NCBI RefSeq assembly: GCF_016634425.1
Contig: NZ_JAEPES010000001.1
Span: 558,001 to 622,000, forward strand
DNA from: Lacisediminihabitans changchengi
GTDB taxonomy: Bacteria; Actinomycetota; Actinomycetes; Actinomycetales; Microbacteriaceae
Reading direction: 5' to 3'
Length of the DNA stretch: 64,000 bases
Positions 22,976 through 31,114 of this stretch are shown in pieces. The notes beneath the pieces are model-generated. The model searched no databases. It was not told the origin of the DNA and saw nothing but the letters and a program-made list of their open reading frames with translations. Each line of letters opens with the position of its first letter. Positions within the stretch are counted from its first letter, which is position 1. The position numbers were made by a program, and so were the translations under genes.

Positions 22976-23836
22976 ATGGCAACGGCTCTCATCACGGGCG
23001 GCACATCGGGCATCGGCGCCCAGTTCGCCCGTTCTCTGGCCGCTCGCGGCTTCGACCTCGTGCTCGTTGCGAGAGACTCGGCACGACTCGACGCGATGGC
23101 AGCCACGCTACATGCCGATTCGGGCATACAGGTCGAGGTGCTCTCGGCCGACCTCTCGAAGCGCGCTGACGTCGACCGCGTCGCGGCACGCCTCGAGGAT
23201 GCCGAGCATCCGATCGAGTATCTGGTCAACAACGCGGGCTTCGGCGTGCACACCAAGCTGCTGGATCGCGACACGACCGCGCACGAGCTGGCGTTCGACG
23301 TAATGGGTCTCGCGGTTCTGCTGCTCGGCGGCGCAGCCGGACGCGCAATGCGCGAGCGCGGGCACGGCACCATCCTCAACGTCTCGAGCACCGCCGGCTT
23401 CATCACGATGGGGTCGTACTCGGCGATCAAGGCGTGGGTCACCTCGTACACGGAAGGACTGGCTGTCGAGCTGCGCGGAACGGGGGTGCACGTCACCGCA
23501 CTCTGCCCGGGATGGGTGCGCACCGAGTTCCATAAGCGCGCAGGCATCCGGGTCGGGTCGATTCCCGGGCCGCTGTGGATCGACGTGGAGCCGCTCGTGG
23601 AGACGGCGTTGCGCGACGCCGAACGCGGCACGGTGATCTCCATACCGACAGTTCGGTTCAAGGCACTGATGTGGTTTGCTCGGCACGCTCCGAAGTCGGC
23701 GATTCGCAGGGTTTCCGCAGCCATCTCGTCGAGCCGCAGCAGTTCGAACACGGATGCGACCCATCCGGTTGCCCCGTCCGGTCCGAACTCCACAGGTCCA
23801 AGCACGACAGTGGGCACGACCGGCGAGGGGCACTGA
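22976..23836 (+). CDS. Short-chain dehydrogenase
   Basis: 286 aa. It has the classical SDR core: TGGTSGIGAQFA (residues ~7-18), NNAGFGVHTKLLD, Ser in NVSSTAGFITMG and YSAIK. A hydrophilic Ser/Thr/Pro-rich tail of ~40 residues follows the core. It resembles the SDR group that includes 1-acyl-DHAP reductases and other lipid ketone reductases. It is the first gene of the plus-strand half of the putative ether-lipid cluster and is followed after two bases by the plsC-like gene. Reduction of acyl- or alkyl-DHAP is an inference. Confidence 0.88.
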   Translation: MATALITGGTSGIGAQFARSLAARGFDLVLVARDSARLDAMAATLHADSGIQVEVLSADLSKRADVDRVAARLEDAEHPIEYLVNNAGFGVHTKLLDRDTTAHELAFDVMGLAVLLLGGAAGRAMRERGHGTILNVSSTAGFITMGSYSAIKAWVTSYTEGLAVELRGTGVHVTALCPGWVRTEFHKRAGIRVGSIPGPLWIDVEPLVETALRDAERGTVISIPTVRFKALMWFARHAPKSAIRRVSAAISSSRSSSNTDATHPVAPSGPNSTGPSTTVGTTGEGH

Positions 23837-23838
23837 CG

Positions 23839-24531
23839 ATGGCGGACAGGTTCACCTCGTCGACAATGGCCGGAATGCGCTGGGTGGCCCAGCGGGGCAT
23901 CCTTCGTCCCATCGTCTGGCGCATTACCAAGGTGACCGTTACCGGCCTCGACAACATCCGCGACCTCGAGGCGCCGTTCGTCGCCGTCGCCAACCACTCC
24001 AGCCACCTGGACGCCCCGCTCGTGATCGGCGCGTTGCCGTCCAAGATCTCGCGCTATCTCGCCGCCGGTGCCGCCGCGGATTATTTCTTCGACGTCCGCT
24101 GGCGCAAGTGGCTCACCGCCCTGTTCTTCAACGCCTTCCCGGTCGAGCGCGGGGCATCCCGCACCCGAGTGGGCGTGTCCAAGTCGCTGCTCGAACGCGG
24201 CGTACCGCTCCTGATCTTTCCCGAGGGAAGCCGCTCGAAGACCGGCGAGATGGGCAGATTCAAGCCCGGCGCCGCATCTTTATCCACCGCCGCCGGCGTG
24301 CCCATCCTTCCGATCGCGCTGATCGGCGCGAGCACCGCGATGCCGCGCGGAAGAAACTGGCCGGTTCGCGGTCGCCTGCCGGTCTGCGTCGCTTTCGGCG
24401 CGCCGATGCGGCAGGGCGCCGAGGAGACGGCTGAGGAGTATTCGAACCGGGTCGCGCAGACCATCAGGCATCTGCGCGAGACGATTCAGCCCACAGGAGT
24501 GCCCGTGCATGCAGAGGAAGGAACACGATGA
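23839..24531 (+). CDS. PlsC-family 1-acyl-glycerophosphate-type acyltransferase
   Basis: 230 aa from the ATG at 23839. The acyltransferase motifs are clear: NHSSHLD (H-x4-D, residues ~53-59), FPVERG, and FPEGSRSKTG for phosphate binding. A segment PILPIALIGAS follows as usual. It joins an acyl chain to a glycerol-phosphate or dihydroxyacetone-phosphate type acceptor at the membrane. Its stop overlaps the start of the alkyl-DHAP-synthase-like gene as ATGA, which suggests that it supplies acyl-DHAP to that enzyme. Confidence 0.9.
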   Translation: MADRFTSSTMAGMRWVAQRGILRPIVWRITKVTVTGLDNIRDLEAPFVAVANHSSHLDAPLVIGALPSKISRYLAAGAAADYFFDVRWRKWLTALFFNAFPVERGASRTRVGVSKSLLERGVPLLIFPEGSRSKTGEMGRFKPGAASLSTAAGVPILPIALIGASTAMPRGRNWPVRGRLPVCVAFGAPMRQGAEETAEEYSNRVAQTIRHLRETIQPTGVPVHAEEGTR

Positions 24532-26300
24532 CAGACGAGAAGGCCACCAGCGCCGACCACAGCACCGTCAAGCACATGAAGTGGTGGGGGTGGGGTGTCG
24601 AGGGCGTCGGATTCCACCACGAGGACAAGCCCGATTTTGCCCCGTTCGTGCTGAAGGCGGTCGATGTGGACCTCTGGACGGCGACGAAGGCGCAGCCGCT
24701 CCCGTTCGACAAGCTGGACGTGCCAGACTCCAACGTCTCTCCCGAGTTCTTCGCGGCGCTCACCGCTGCGGTCGGCGATGACAACGTCACCAGCGACGCC
24801 ATGGACCGGGTGGTGCACACCTTCGGCAAGAGTCTGCGCGACCTGGTGCGGGTGCGCAGCGGCAAGATTGAGCGCACGCCGGATGTCGTGGTCTACCCGG
24901 CCGACGAGGCCCAGGTTCAGAGCGTGGTCGATGCAGCCGTCGCGGCGGGAGCCGTCATCATCCCGTTCGGTGGCGGCAGCAACATCGCCGGCAGCCTCGA
25001 GCCGATCGTCGGCGAGACCCGCACCGTGGTTTCCCTCGACCTCGGCCGCCTGAACCGCGTGATCGAGGTGGATGCCGACTCCGGTCTCGCCCGGATTCAG
25101 GCCGGTGCTCTCGGCCCCGACCTCGAAGCACAGCTCACCGAGCGCGGCTGGACCCTCGGTCACTTCCCCGACAGCTTCACCCACTCCACCCTCGGGGGGT
25201 GGGTCGCCACACGGTCCTCCGGTATGCAGTCGGACAAGTACGGCGACATCGCAGACATCGCGCGGGGCCTGCGCGTCGTGCGGCCGGGCGGAACGCTCGT
25301 CATCCGTGCCATCCCGAGCGCGTCTACCGGCCCGAGCGTGCGCGAGATGATCGTCGGCAGCGAGGGACGCCTCGGCGTGATCACCGAGGTGACCGTGCAG
25401 GTGCACCGCATCCCGGAGAAGCGCGACATCTATGCGTACTTCTTCCCGAACTGGGCGACCGGCCTGAAGGCGATGCAGGAGATCTCGGAGAGCGACGCGG
25501 CGCCGTCGATCACCCGCGTTTCCGATGCCCGCGAGACCGGCTTCTCGCTGGCAACCAGCAAGGCGAGCAAGGGGATGTCGAAGTTCCTCTCTGGCACCGT
25601 GCTGCCCACGCTGATGAAGCGCAAAGGGTGGAACCTCGACGACATCTGCCTCTCGTTCATCGGCTACGAGGGCGGAGAGGCGCACGCGAAGCGCCAGAAA
25701 GCCATCGTCGACGCGATCGTCAAGAAGCACAACGGCATGGGCGTCGGCAAGGGCCCGGGTGTTCTCTACGACCAGAAGAAGTTCGACACCCCGTATCTGC
25801 GCGACTTCTTGCTCGACATGGGGGCGGCGGGGGATGTCTCCGAGACCGCAGCACCGTGGTCGAAGCTCGCCGCCGTGCACGATGGCGCGTACGCGGCAGC
25901 CCAGGGCGCATTCGACAAGCTGGGCAAGGTCGGCTGGATCATGAGCCACCTCTCGCACTCGTACCACTCGGGCGCGTGCCTGTACTTCACCTTCGCGTTC
26001 AAGTTCGGTGAGGGCGACCCGATCGCCGAGTACGACGTCGTGAAGAGCGCGATCCAGCAGGCGTTCATCGATAACGGCGGCACGATCTCGCACCACCACG
26101 GCGTGGGCCTGGAGCACTCGCCATGGCTCGAGCAGGACATCTCGGCCGGGGGCGTTGACCTGGTCAAGAGCCTGTTCGCGAGCGCCGACCCGGACGGAAC
26201 CTTCAACCCGGGAAAGATCGTCGGCGGGCGCCTCGTCGGAGGTCGTGTCGCGACGCTCATCGACACGGACGCCATCGAAACCGAAGAGGTGCAGGCCTAG
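24528..26300 (+). CDS. FAD-linked oxidase, alkyl-dihydroxyacetonephosphate synthase-like
   Basis: 590 aa. It starts like alkylglycerone-phosphate synthases with KHMKWWGWG (residues ~15-23), has the FAD-binding segment IPFGGGSNIAGSLEP, then SFTHSTLGGWVATRSSG, the active-site HHHGVG near residue 525 and the end motif FNPGKIVGG. AGPS enzymes replace the acyl chain of acyl-DHAP with a fatty alcohol to form the ether bond. Plant-type glycolate oxidase subunits share the fold but not MKWWGWG plus HHHGVG. Overlaps the plsC-like gene. With the acyl-CoA reductase across the divergent promoter it makes a convincing ether-lipid gene set. Confidence 0.9.
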   Translation: MTDEKATSADHSTVKHMKWWGWGVEGVGFHHEDKPDFAPFVLKAVDVDLWTATKAQPLPFDKLDVPDSNVSPEFFAALTAAVGDDNVTSDAMDRVVHTFGKSLRDLVRVRSGKIERTPDVVVYPADEAQVQSVVDAAVAAGAVIIPFGGGSNIAGSLEPIVGETRTVVSLDLGRLNRVIEVDADSGLARIQAGALGPDLEAQLTERGWTLGHFPDSFTHSTLGGWVATRSSGMQSDKYGDIADIARGLRVVRPGGTLVIRAIPSASTGPSVREMIVGSEGRLGVITEVTVQVHRIPEKRDIYAYFFPNWATGLKAMQEISESDAAPSITRVSDARETGFSLATSKASKGMSKFLSGTVLPTLMKRKGWNLDDICLSFIGYEGGEAHAKRQKAIVDAIVKKHNGMGVGKGPGVLYDQKKFDTPYLRDFLLDMGAAGDVSETAAPWSKLAAVHDGAYAAAQGAFDKLGKVGWIMSHLSHSYHSGACLYFTFAFKFGEGDPIAEYDVVKSAIQQAFIDNGGTISHHHGVGLEHSPWLEQDISAGGVDLVKSLFASADPDGTFNPGKIVGGRLVGGRVATLIDTDAIETEEVQA

Positions 26301-26312
26301 CCTGACTCGCAC

Positions 26313-26371
26313 GCGAACCCCGCCGAACAGCGGGTGCCGGATTCCCGCACCCGAAGTCCGGCGGGGTTCGC
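26313..26371. terminator. Hairpin between convergent genes
   Basis: GCGAACCCCGCCG (26313-26325) pairs perfectly with 26359-26371, with an inner stem around CGGGTGC. It separates the plus-strand flavoenzyme gene from the minus-strand lipid kinase gene. There is no T run, so it may act as a two-way transcript boundary by structure only. Confidence 0.65.
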
Positions 26372-26408
26372 TGCGTCTCGGCTTCTATCAGGCCCTGGCA
26401 GCGCAGCG

Positions 26409-27350
26409 TTAGGCGACGTGGACCGAGACCGATCCGGGGTCGAGCGCAAACTCCGCCCAGACCGCCGTGCCGATGAGGTCGCCGTCGGCCTGGAAGATCG
26501 CCGGATCGTGCATCTCCACGGTGACGGCGCGCGCCGTCGTGTAGCGAAAGGCTCCGTGCGGCTCGGTTCGTGGCTCCGGCGGCACGGGCTTGCGGGGCCC
26601 CTGATACGGCGTCAGCCAGCCGAGAAAGCGCGCGCGATCTCGGCCATACAGCGACCGCACCGCGAGCACGTCGAGCAGTCCGTCGTCGATCTCCGCCGTG
26701 GGCAGAAGGCGCAGCCCCGCCGTGACCGTTCCGCAATTGCCGACGACCAGGGTGTGCAGCCGTGCCGAGGTCGCCGGGCCACCGTCGAGACCGTAGGTGA
26801 CCGACGCGCGCGAGCGACGATTCGCCGAGCGCAGGATCGGATTGACGTAGGCGAGCCAACCGAAGCGCTTCTTCGCCGACGGGTCGGTGCCGGAGACCAT
26901 GTCGGCGTCCAATCCGAACCCCGCCATGACGAAGAACGGTCGGGTCCCCGAGCTGCCGTCGACGAGTCGATAGCTGAGCACGCCGACATCCATCGCCCGG
27001 TCCGTTCCGGTGAAGGCGATGCGGGTGGCTGCACCCAGGTTGCTGAGCGGAAGACGCAGATTTCGGGCAAGCAGATTCGCCGTACCGCAGGGCAGGATTC
27101 CGAGCGGAACGCCCGACTGACGCAGAGCGGATGCCGTCTCGCTCACGGTTCCGTCGCCGCCGGCAGCGATCACGAGCTCGACGCCGGCCCCGAGCGCATC
27201 GTCGACGAGTTCGGAGGTCGGCCGCTCGAGCGAGGTGGCCAGCCACAGTGACTCTGACCAGCCGGCCTTGGTCTCCCACGTCGCGACGATGCGCCGCAGG
27301 CGGAGGAGGTCGACGCGCACCGGGTTGTAGACGATGGCGGCGCGCCTCAC
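26409..27350 (-). CDS. Diacylglycerol kinase-family lipid kinase
   Basis: 313 aa. The DAGK catalytic motif GGDGTVSETA lies at residues ~64-73, preceded by IVYNPV and followed by LGILPCGTANLLARNL and GVLSYRLVDG. This family includes diacylglycerol, sphingosine and NAD kinases; the domain pattern and length fit a YegS/DgkB-type lipid kinase. It would phosphorylate a lipid hydroxyl at the membrane. It lies next to the ether-lipid cluster and 19 bases after a tetR gene in the same direction, which may link it to lipid turnover (inference). Confidence 0.9.
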   Translation of the reverse strand: MRRAAIVYNPVRVDLLRLRRIVATWETKAGWSESLWLATSLERPTSELVDDALGAGVELVIAAGGDGTVSETASALRQSGVPLGILPCGTANLLARNLRLPLSNLGAATRIAFTGTDRAMDVGVLSYRLVDGSSGTRPFFVMAGFGLDADMVSGTDPSAKKRFGWLAYVNPILRSANRRSRASVTYGLDGGPATSARLHTLVVGNCGTVTAGLRLLPTAEIDDGLLDVLAVRSLYGRDRARFLGWLTPYQGPRKPVPPEPRTEPHGAFRYTTARAVTVEMHDPAIFQADGDLIGTAVWAEFALDPGSVSVHVA

Positions 27351-27369
27351 GCCGTGCGTCCCTGCAGGG

Positions 27370-27990
27370 TCACAGCCCGTCGGAGGACTGTTCGGGGGCC
27401 AGCGCTGGCCAGAGGAACTCGAGCACGCTGTCGGCCCAGCCGTCGTCCGAACTGCTGCCGCGGATCGATTCGGCGATGAAGGTTCCGAGCAGCAGGCTCA
27501 TCACCAGCTCGATGTCGAGGTCGGCGCGCAGCTCGCCCGACGCGCTCCGCTCACGCAGATTGTCGCGCAGTGGCTTGGTGTTTGCCCGGATGCGCTCGTG
27601 CAGCAGCGCGGCGAACTCCGGGTCTTCGTTGAGCATGATCGCGGCGACCGCCCCGCGTCCGACGATGTGCTCGATCATCTCCCGCGCGTGCACGAGAAAC
27701 CACCGGAAGGTGTCGTAGGCCGAGAGCGAGGTGGGCACCGCGATGCGGATCGACGCAGCATCCACCACCGCACGCAGCAGCGCTTCCCGGTTGCGGTGTC
27801 GACGGTAGATCGTGGTCTTCGCGACGCCCGAGGTCGTCGCAACCGCCTCGATGCTCACCGCGAGCGGGCCGCCGTTGCGCAGAAGCTCGAGGGCAGCGTT
27901 GGTGATTCGAACGTCGACGGTCGTGTCAAGGTGCGGATCATCTGCGTGCGGTTGCGACTGATCGAGCTCGGTGAGAGGACTGTCGGTCAC
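27370..27990 (-). CDS. TetR-family regulator with hairpin over its start
   Basis: 206 aa from the GTG at 27990, which has GAGAGG six bases upstream; another GTG at 28005 gives five more residues but no ribosome site. The N-terminal HTH is VRITNAALELLRNGGP and IEAVATTSGVAKTTIYRRH; the C-terminal domain is of the TetR_C type with EMIEHIVGRG. The ribosome site and start lie inside a 10-bp-stem hairpin (27973-28002). The targets are unknown; the palindrome at 22943-22963 is a candidate because this is the nearest TetR gene to it. Confidence 0.9.
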   Translation of the reverse strand: MTDSPLTELDQSQPHADDPHLDTTVDVRITNAALELLRNGGPLAVSIEAVATTSGVAKTTIYRRHRNREALLRAVVDAASIRIAVPTSLSAYDTFRWFLVHAREMIEHIVGRGAVAAIMLNEDPEFAALLHERIRANTKPLRDNLRERSASGELRADLDIELVMSLLLGTFIAESIRGSSSDDGWADSVLEFLWPALAPEQSSDGL

Positions 27991-28002
27991 GGCAGTCCTC
28001 TC
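27973..28002 (-). promoter_or_regulatory. Hairpin enclosing ribosome site and start codon of tetR
   Basis: GAGAGGACTG and CAGTCCTCTC form a perfect 10-bp stem with a 10-base loop. On the minus strand the 5' arm is the ribosome site and the loop holds the GTG start. Folding would block translation; a protein dimer could also bind it as DNA. Confidence 0.6.
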
Positions 28003-28062
28003 CACGCGGCTGATTCCCTCATCGTACCGGTCCAGCTATGTGCGCCCCGGGAGCCCAGCGGT

Positions 28063-29052
28063 TCAGGCGAAGGCGTCTACACCGGTGAGCTGAGCAGAGA
28101 CAGCCCACAGCCGCGCTGCGTCGTTGCGATCTATCGCATGCGCGTCCACGCCGGCAACGCGCGCCGTCGGAGAGCCGGGCACGGTCGGGAGGGCGACATC
28201 GACATCCTCGAGGTAGACCCCGCCCATACCGTCGAGCTGAGGCGAGGTCGCGGCCCACACCGTGGTCGCCGCGCCCTGCTCGGGAGTCTTGAACCGGGAG
28301 TCTGGCACGCCGTTCTCGTCGATCCAGCCCAGAGCGCGCTGCTCTTCGAGCGGGAGGTGGCGCTGAAGCGGGGTGAGAATACCGCCGGGGTGTACGGCGA
28401 AGGCGCGAACACCCTGGTCGCGGCCCAGTGCGTCGAGCTCGATCGCGAACAGGCTGTCGGCGGACTTCGCCTGGCCGTATGCCTGCCACTTGTCGTAGCC
28501 CTGCTCGAAGTTCAGGTCGTCGAAGCGCACCGGTGAAAGCTTGTGACCGGTCGAGGAGAGCACGACGACGCGTGCGGGGGCGCCGGCGACGAGCGCGGGC
28601 CAGAGCAGATTCGTGAGCGTGTAATGGCCGAGGTGGTTGGTGGCGAACTGCGCCTCCCAGCCGGGCCCTACGCGAGTGAGCGGCGCAGCCATGATCGCGG
28701 CGTTGTTGATCAGCAGGTTGAGGGGGCGGTCGCTCGCCAGGAATCGTGCGGCAAAGCCGTGCACGCTCTCGAGATCGGCCAGGTCGAGAGCGTCGACCTC
28801 AACATCCGTGAGCCCCTCCGCGTCGAGCGCCTCGCGGGCGACCTCGGTACGGCGAGCGGGAACCAGCACCCATGCGCCGGCGCTGACCAGGGCACGAACG
28901 ACCTCGATGCCGAGGCCGGAATAGCCGCCCGTGACGATCGCCTGCTTGCCGCTGAGGTCGATGCCCTGGATGACCTCCAGTGCGGTGCTGCGGGCACCGA
29001 AGCCCGACCCGATCGGATGCTGCGGGGTCTCTGTCCTGTCGATCTCTGTCAT
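28063..29052 (-). CDS. SDR-family oxidoreductase (WWOX/retinol dehydrogenase-like)
   Basis: 329 aa. The cofactor site TGGYSGLGIEVV (residues ~41-52), NNAAIMAAP, FATNHLGHYTLTNLLWP, Ser in VVLSSTGHK and catalytic YGQAK are all present. The type with NHLGHF/Y is close to retinol dehydrogenase and protochlorophyllide reductase-like SDRs, usually general carbonyl reductases in bacteria. It stands between a second SDR gene and the tetR gene on the same strand. The tetR product may control it, but no operator was identified. Confidence 0.9.
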   Translation of the reverse strand: MTEIDRTETPQHPIGSGFGARSTALEVIQGIDLSGKQAIVTGGYSGLGIEVVRALVSAGAWVLVPARRTEVAREALDAEGLTDVEVDALDLADLESVHGFAARFLASDRPLNLLINNAAIMAAPLTRVGPGWEAQFATNHLGHYTLTNLLWPALVAGAPARVVVLSSTGHKLSPVRFDDLNFEQGYDKWQAYGQAKSADSLFAIELDALGRDQGVRAFAVHPGGILTPLQRHLPLEEQRALGWIDENGVPDSRFKTPEQGAATTVWAATSPQLDGMGGVYLEDVDVALPTVPGSPTARVAGVDAHAIDRNDAARLWAVSAQLTGVDAFA

Positions 29053-29126
29053 GTCGATCTCCTTGCTCTGCAGTGCTGTCGGTGCTGTGTGAGTGCTGCG
29101 CTGACGCTGTGCTGGCGGTGTGCCGA

Positions 29127-30629
29127 CTACCAGGCGGCGGGTTTGTAGTCCTTGAGGAAGATGCCGGAGAGGTCGTCACCCGCCTCCCCGCGAACGATCG
29201 GGTCGTAGACGCGAGCCGCGCCATCGACAAGGTCGAGCGGGGCGTGGAAGCCCTCCTCGGCCAGCCGGACCTTGGTGGGATGCGGCCGCTCATCAGTGAT
29301 CCAGCCGGTGTCGACGCTGGTCATCAGAATACCATCGGACTCCAGCATCTCCTTGGCGCTGGTGCGGGTGAGCATGTTGAGCGAAGCCTTGGCCATGTTG
29401 GTGTGCGGATGACCCGGGCCCTTGTAGCCCCGACCGAATTGCCCCTCCATGGCGGACACATTGACGATGTACTTGCGACGCGCCGCGGAGGCTGCCATCG
29501 CCGGCCGCAGCCGGGAGACCAGCAGGAACGGTGCGGTCACGTTCGCGAGCTGCACCTCGAGCATCTCCAGCGGGTCGACCTCGTGAACGAACTGCGTCCA
29601 CGAGTTCTGGTCGTGGTGGTCGGGGACAAGGCCCCCGGCGTCGATCGCGGTGCCAGCGGCCAGGCGCTCGAGGCTCGAGGATCCGGCGGCGAGGGCCAGG
29701 TCGGTCAGCTCATCGGCGGTCAGGGCTAGTGCGCTGGACAGGATGGGGTGGCTGGCCACCGAGGCCGCGAGCGCCTGCGGGTGGGCGTCGTTCGTGTGGC
29801 CGAAGGTGAGCAGCTCGGGGAGGGGACCGTCGGGCAACGGGGCCGACTCGGCATCCGCCAATGGCGCGTACGAGCCGGGGGAGCGGCGAACGGTCTGCGC
29901 GGCGTTGTTGATCAGGATGTCCAGCGGTCCGGCCTCGATCATCGCGTCGGTGAGTCCGATCACCTGCGCCGGATCGCGCAGGTCGATGCCGACGACCCGG
30001 AGGCGGTGCAGCCAGTCCGACGAGTCCGGGAGGCTCGAGAAGCGGCGGACGGCATCGCGGGGGAATCTCGTCGTGATGGTCGTGTGCGCGCCATCCCGCA
30101 GCAGGCGAAGGGCGATGTACATGCCGATCTTGGCGCGGCCACCGGTGAGCAGGGCGGACTTGCCGGTGAGGTCGGTGCGGGCGTCGCGCTTTGCATGGTT
30201 CTCGAGCGCGCAGTCGGGGCAGAGCTGGTGGTAGAAGGCGTCGACCTGCGTGTAGTGCTGCTTGCAGATGTAGCAGGGTCGGGATTTGAGCAGGGTGCCG
30301 GCGGTCGGGGCCGCGACGGTGATGGCCAGCGGGATGCCGCGGGTCTCGTCGTCGATGCGATCGGCCGCGCCGGTGGCGGTGTTGGCGATGACGGCCTTGT
30401 CGGCGTCGGCGATCTCGGCGCGCTTTTCGAGGCGGCGGGACTTCTTGACCGACTTGAACATGCGGGCGGTGGCCTGACGCACGCGGATGAAGTCGACGTC
30501 GTCCTCGTCGAGCTGGTCCATCGAGGCGAGTACGCGGAGGGTGGTCTCGAGATCGGTCGGGTCGATGGCGGGATCGGAAGGCACGCGGTCGGAAGGCACG
30601 CGGTCGGAAGGCACGCTGTCGGAAGGCAC
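29127..30629 (-). CDS. SDR oxidoreductase with N-terminal zinc-binding motif
   Basis: Up to 500 aa. The N-terminus is a pentapeptide repeat PSDRV encoded by 15-bp repeats, each holding an in-frame GTG, so the start is uncertain (30629, 30614, 30599 or 30584). A Cys cluster follows: CYIC (119-122) and CPDC (137-140) with His between, probably a zinc ribbon. The SDR domain begins LLTGGRAKIGMYIA and has NNAAQ. At the catalytic place the sequence is TNMAK instead of YxxxK, so the usual Tyr is missing. The rest of the domain looks intact (NVSAMEGQFGRGYKGPGH). Substrate unknown. Confidence 0.82.
   Translation of the reverse strand: MPSDSVPSDRVPSDRVPSDPAIDPTDLETTLRVLASMDQLDEDDVDFIRVRQATARMFKSVKKSRRLEKRAEIADADKAVIANTATGAADRIDDETRGIPLAITVAAPTAGTLLKSRPCYICKQHYTQVDAFYHQLCPDCALENHAKRDARTDLTGKSALLTGGRAKIGMYIALRLLRDGAHTTITTRFPRDAVRRFSSLPDSSDWLHRLRVVGIDLRDPAQVIGLTDAMIEAGPLDILINNAAQTVRRSPGSYAPLADAESAPLPDGPLPELLTFGHTNDAHPQALAASVASHPILSSALALTADELTDLALAAGSSSLERLAAGTAIDAGGLVPDHHDQNSWTQFVHEVDPLEMLEVQLANVTAPFLLVSRLRPAMAASAARRKYIVNVSAMEGQFGRGYKGPGHPHTNMAKASLNMLTRTSAKEMLESDGILMTSVDTGWITDERPHPTKVRLAEEGFHAPLDLVDGAARVYDPIVRGEAGDDLSGIFLKDYKPAAW
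30574..30629 (-). repeat. 15-bp tandem repeat encoding PSDRV
   Basis: Three full units (30574-30588, 30589-30603, 30604-30618), the third with one base changed, and a partial fourth. Each unit includes an in-frame GTG on the minus strand. Unit gain or loss would keep the frame and change only the number of possible starts. Confidence 0.8.
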
Positions 30630-30851
30630 AGAAGATTCTACGTCGGGGCGGTTGTGCTCTCGGGCGCCCAGGGGAAGTCAGGAGGCACGCCCCGGCCGTC
30701 GCTCAACAGGATCAGATGGCCGAATCGTCCGCCAACAGGACGGATTCGGGATTTTGGCGAGCTCCAGCATGTTGAGTGCATGCTGCCACCCGGTTCACGT
30801 CAGATCGCCACAGGCGCGGCCGTGAGACTGCGTGCCTTTGCTTTTGCCTTT

Positions 30852-31043
30852 GGGAACTCAGGACTTCGGCCGGACACCCACCGGCACGCGCAGCGGCTCG
30901 CACCTTCGGAAACTCAGGAATGTGGTCATCCCGTGTCTGGCGCTTGCCCGCGACGGCGCGCACTGCGAGGGCCGCGCGCGAACAGAGTCCTGAGTTTCCA
31001 TAGGGCCATAGCAAAGCCCGGGCGACCAGAGTCCTGAGTTTCC
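30852..31043. repeat. Four copies of a short inverted repeat in a 485-base spacer
   Basis: The core AACTCAGGA occurs at 30855-30863 and 30911-30919, and its complement TCCTGAGTT at 30988-30996 and 31032-31040. Copies 2 and 4 also share flanks, so that a longer CCTTCGGAAACTCAGGA unit is seen in opposite orientations. The whole spacer 30630-31114 holds no gene I can support; frames there have repeat-derived composition. Confidence 0.7.
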
Positions 31044-31114
31044 GAAGGGGGAGCGGGCAGGGCGGACCGGGCCGGGCGGCAGCGGCGCGTGGCGGGCTGT
31101 GCCACGGTTGACCC

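Noticed and set aside
24486..26312. 608-codon minus-strand frame opposite the alkyl-DHAP-synthase-like gene
   Set aside because: Antisense shadow; the plus-strand protein has clear family motifs.
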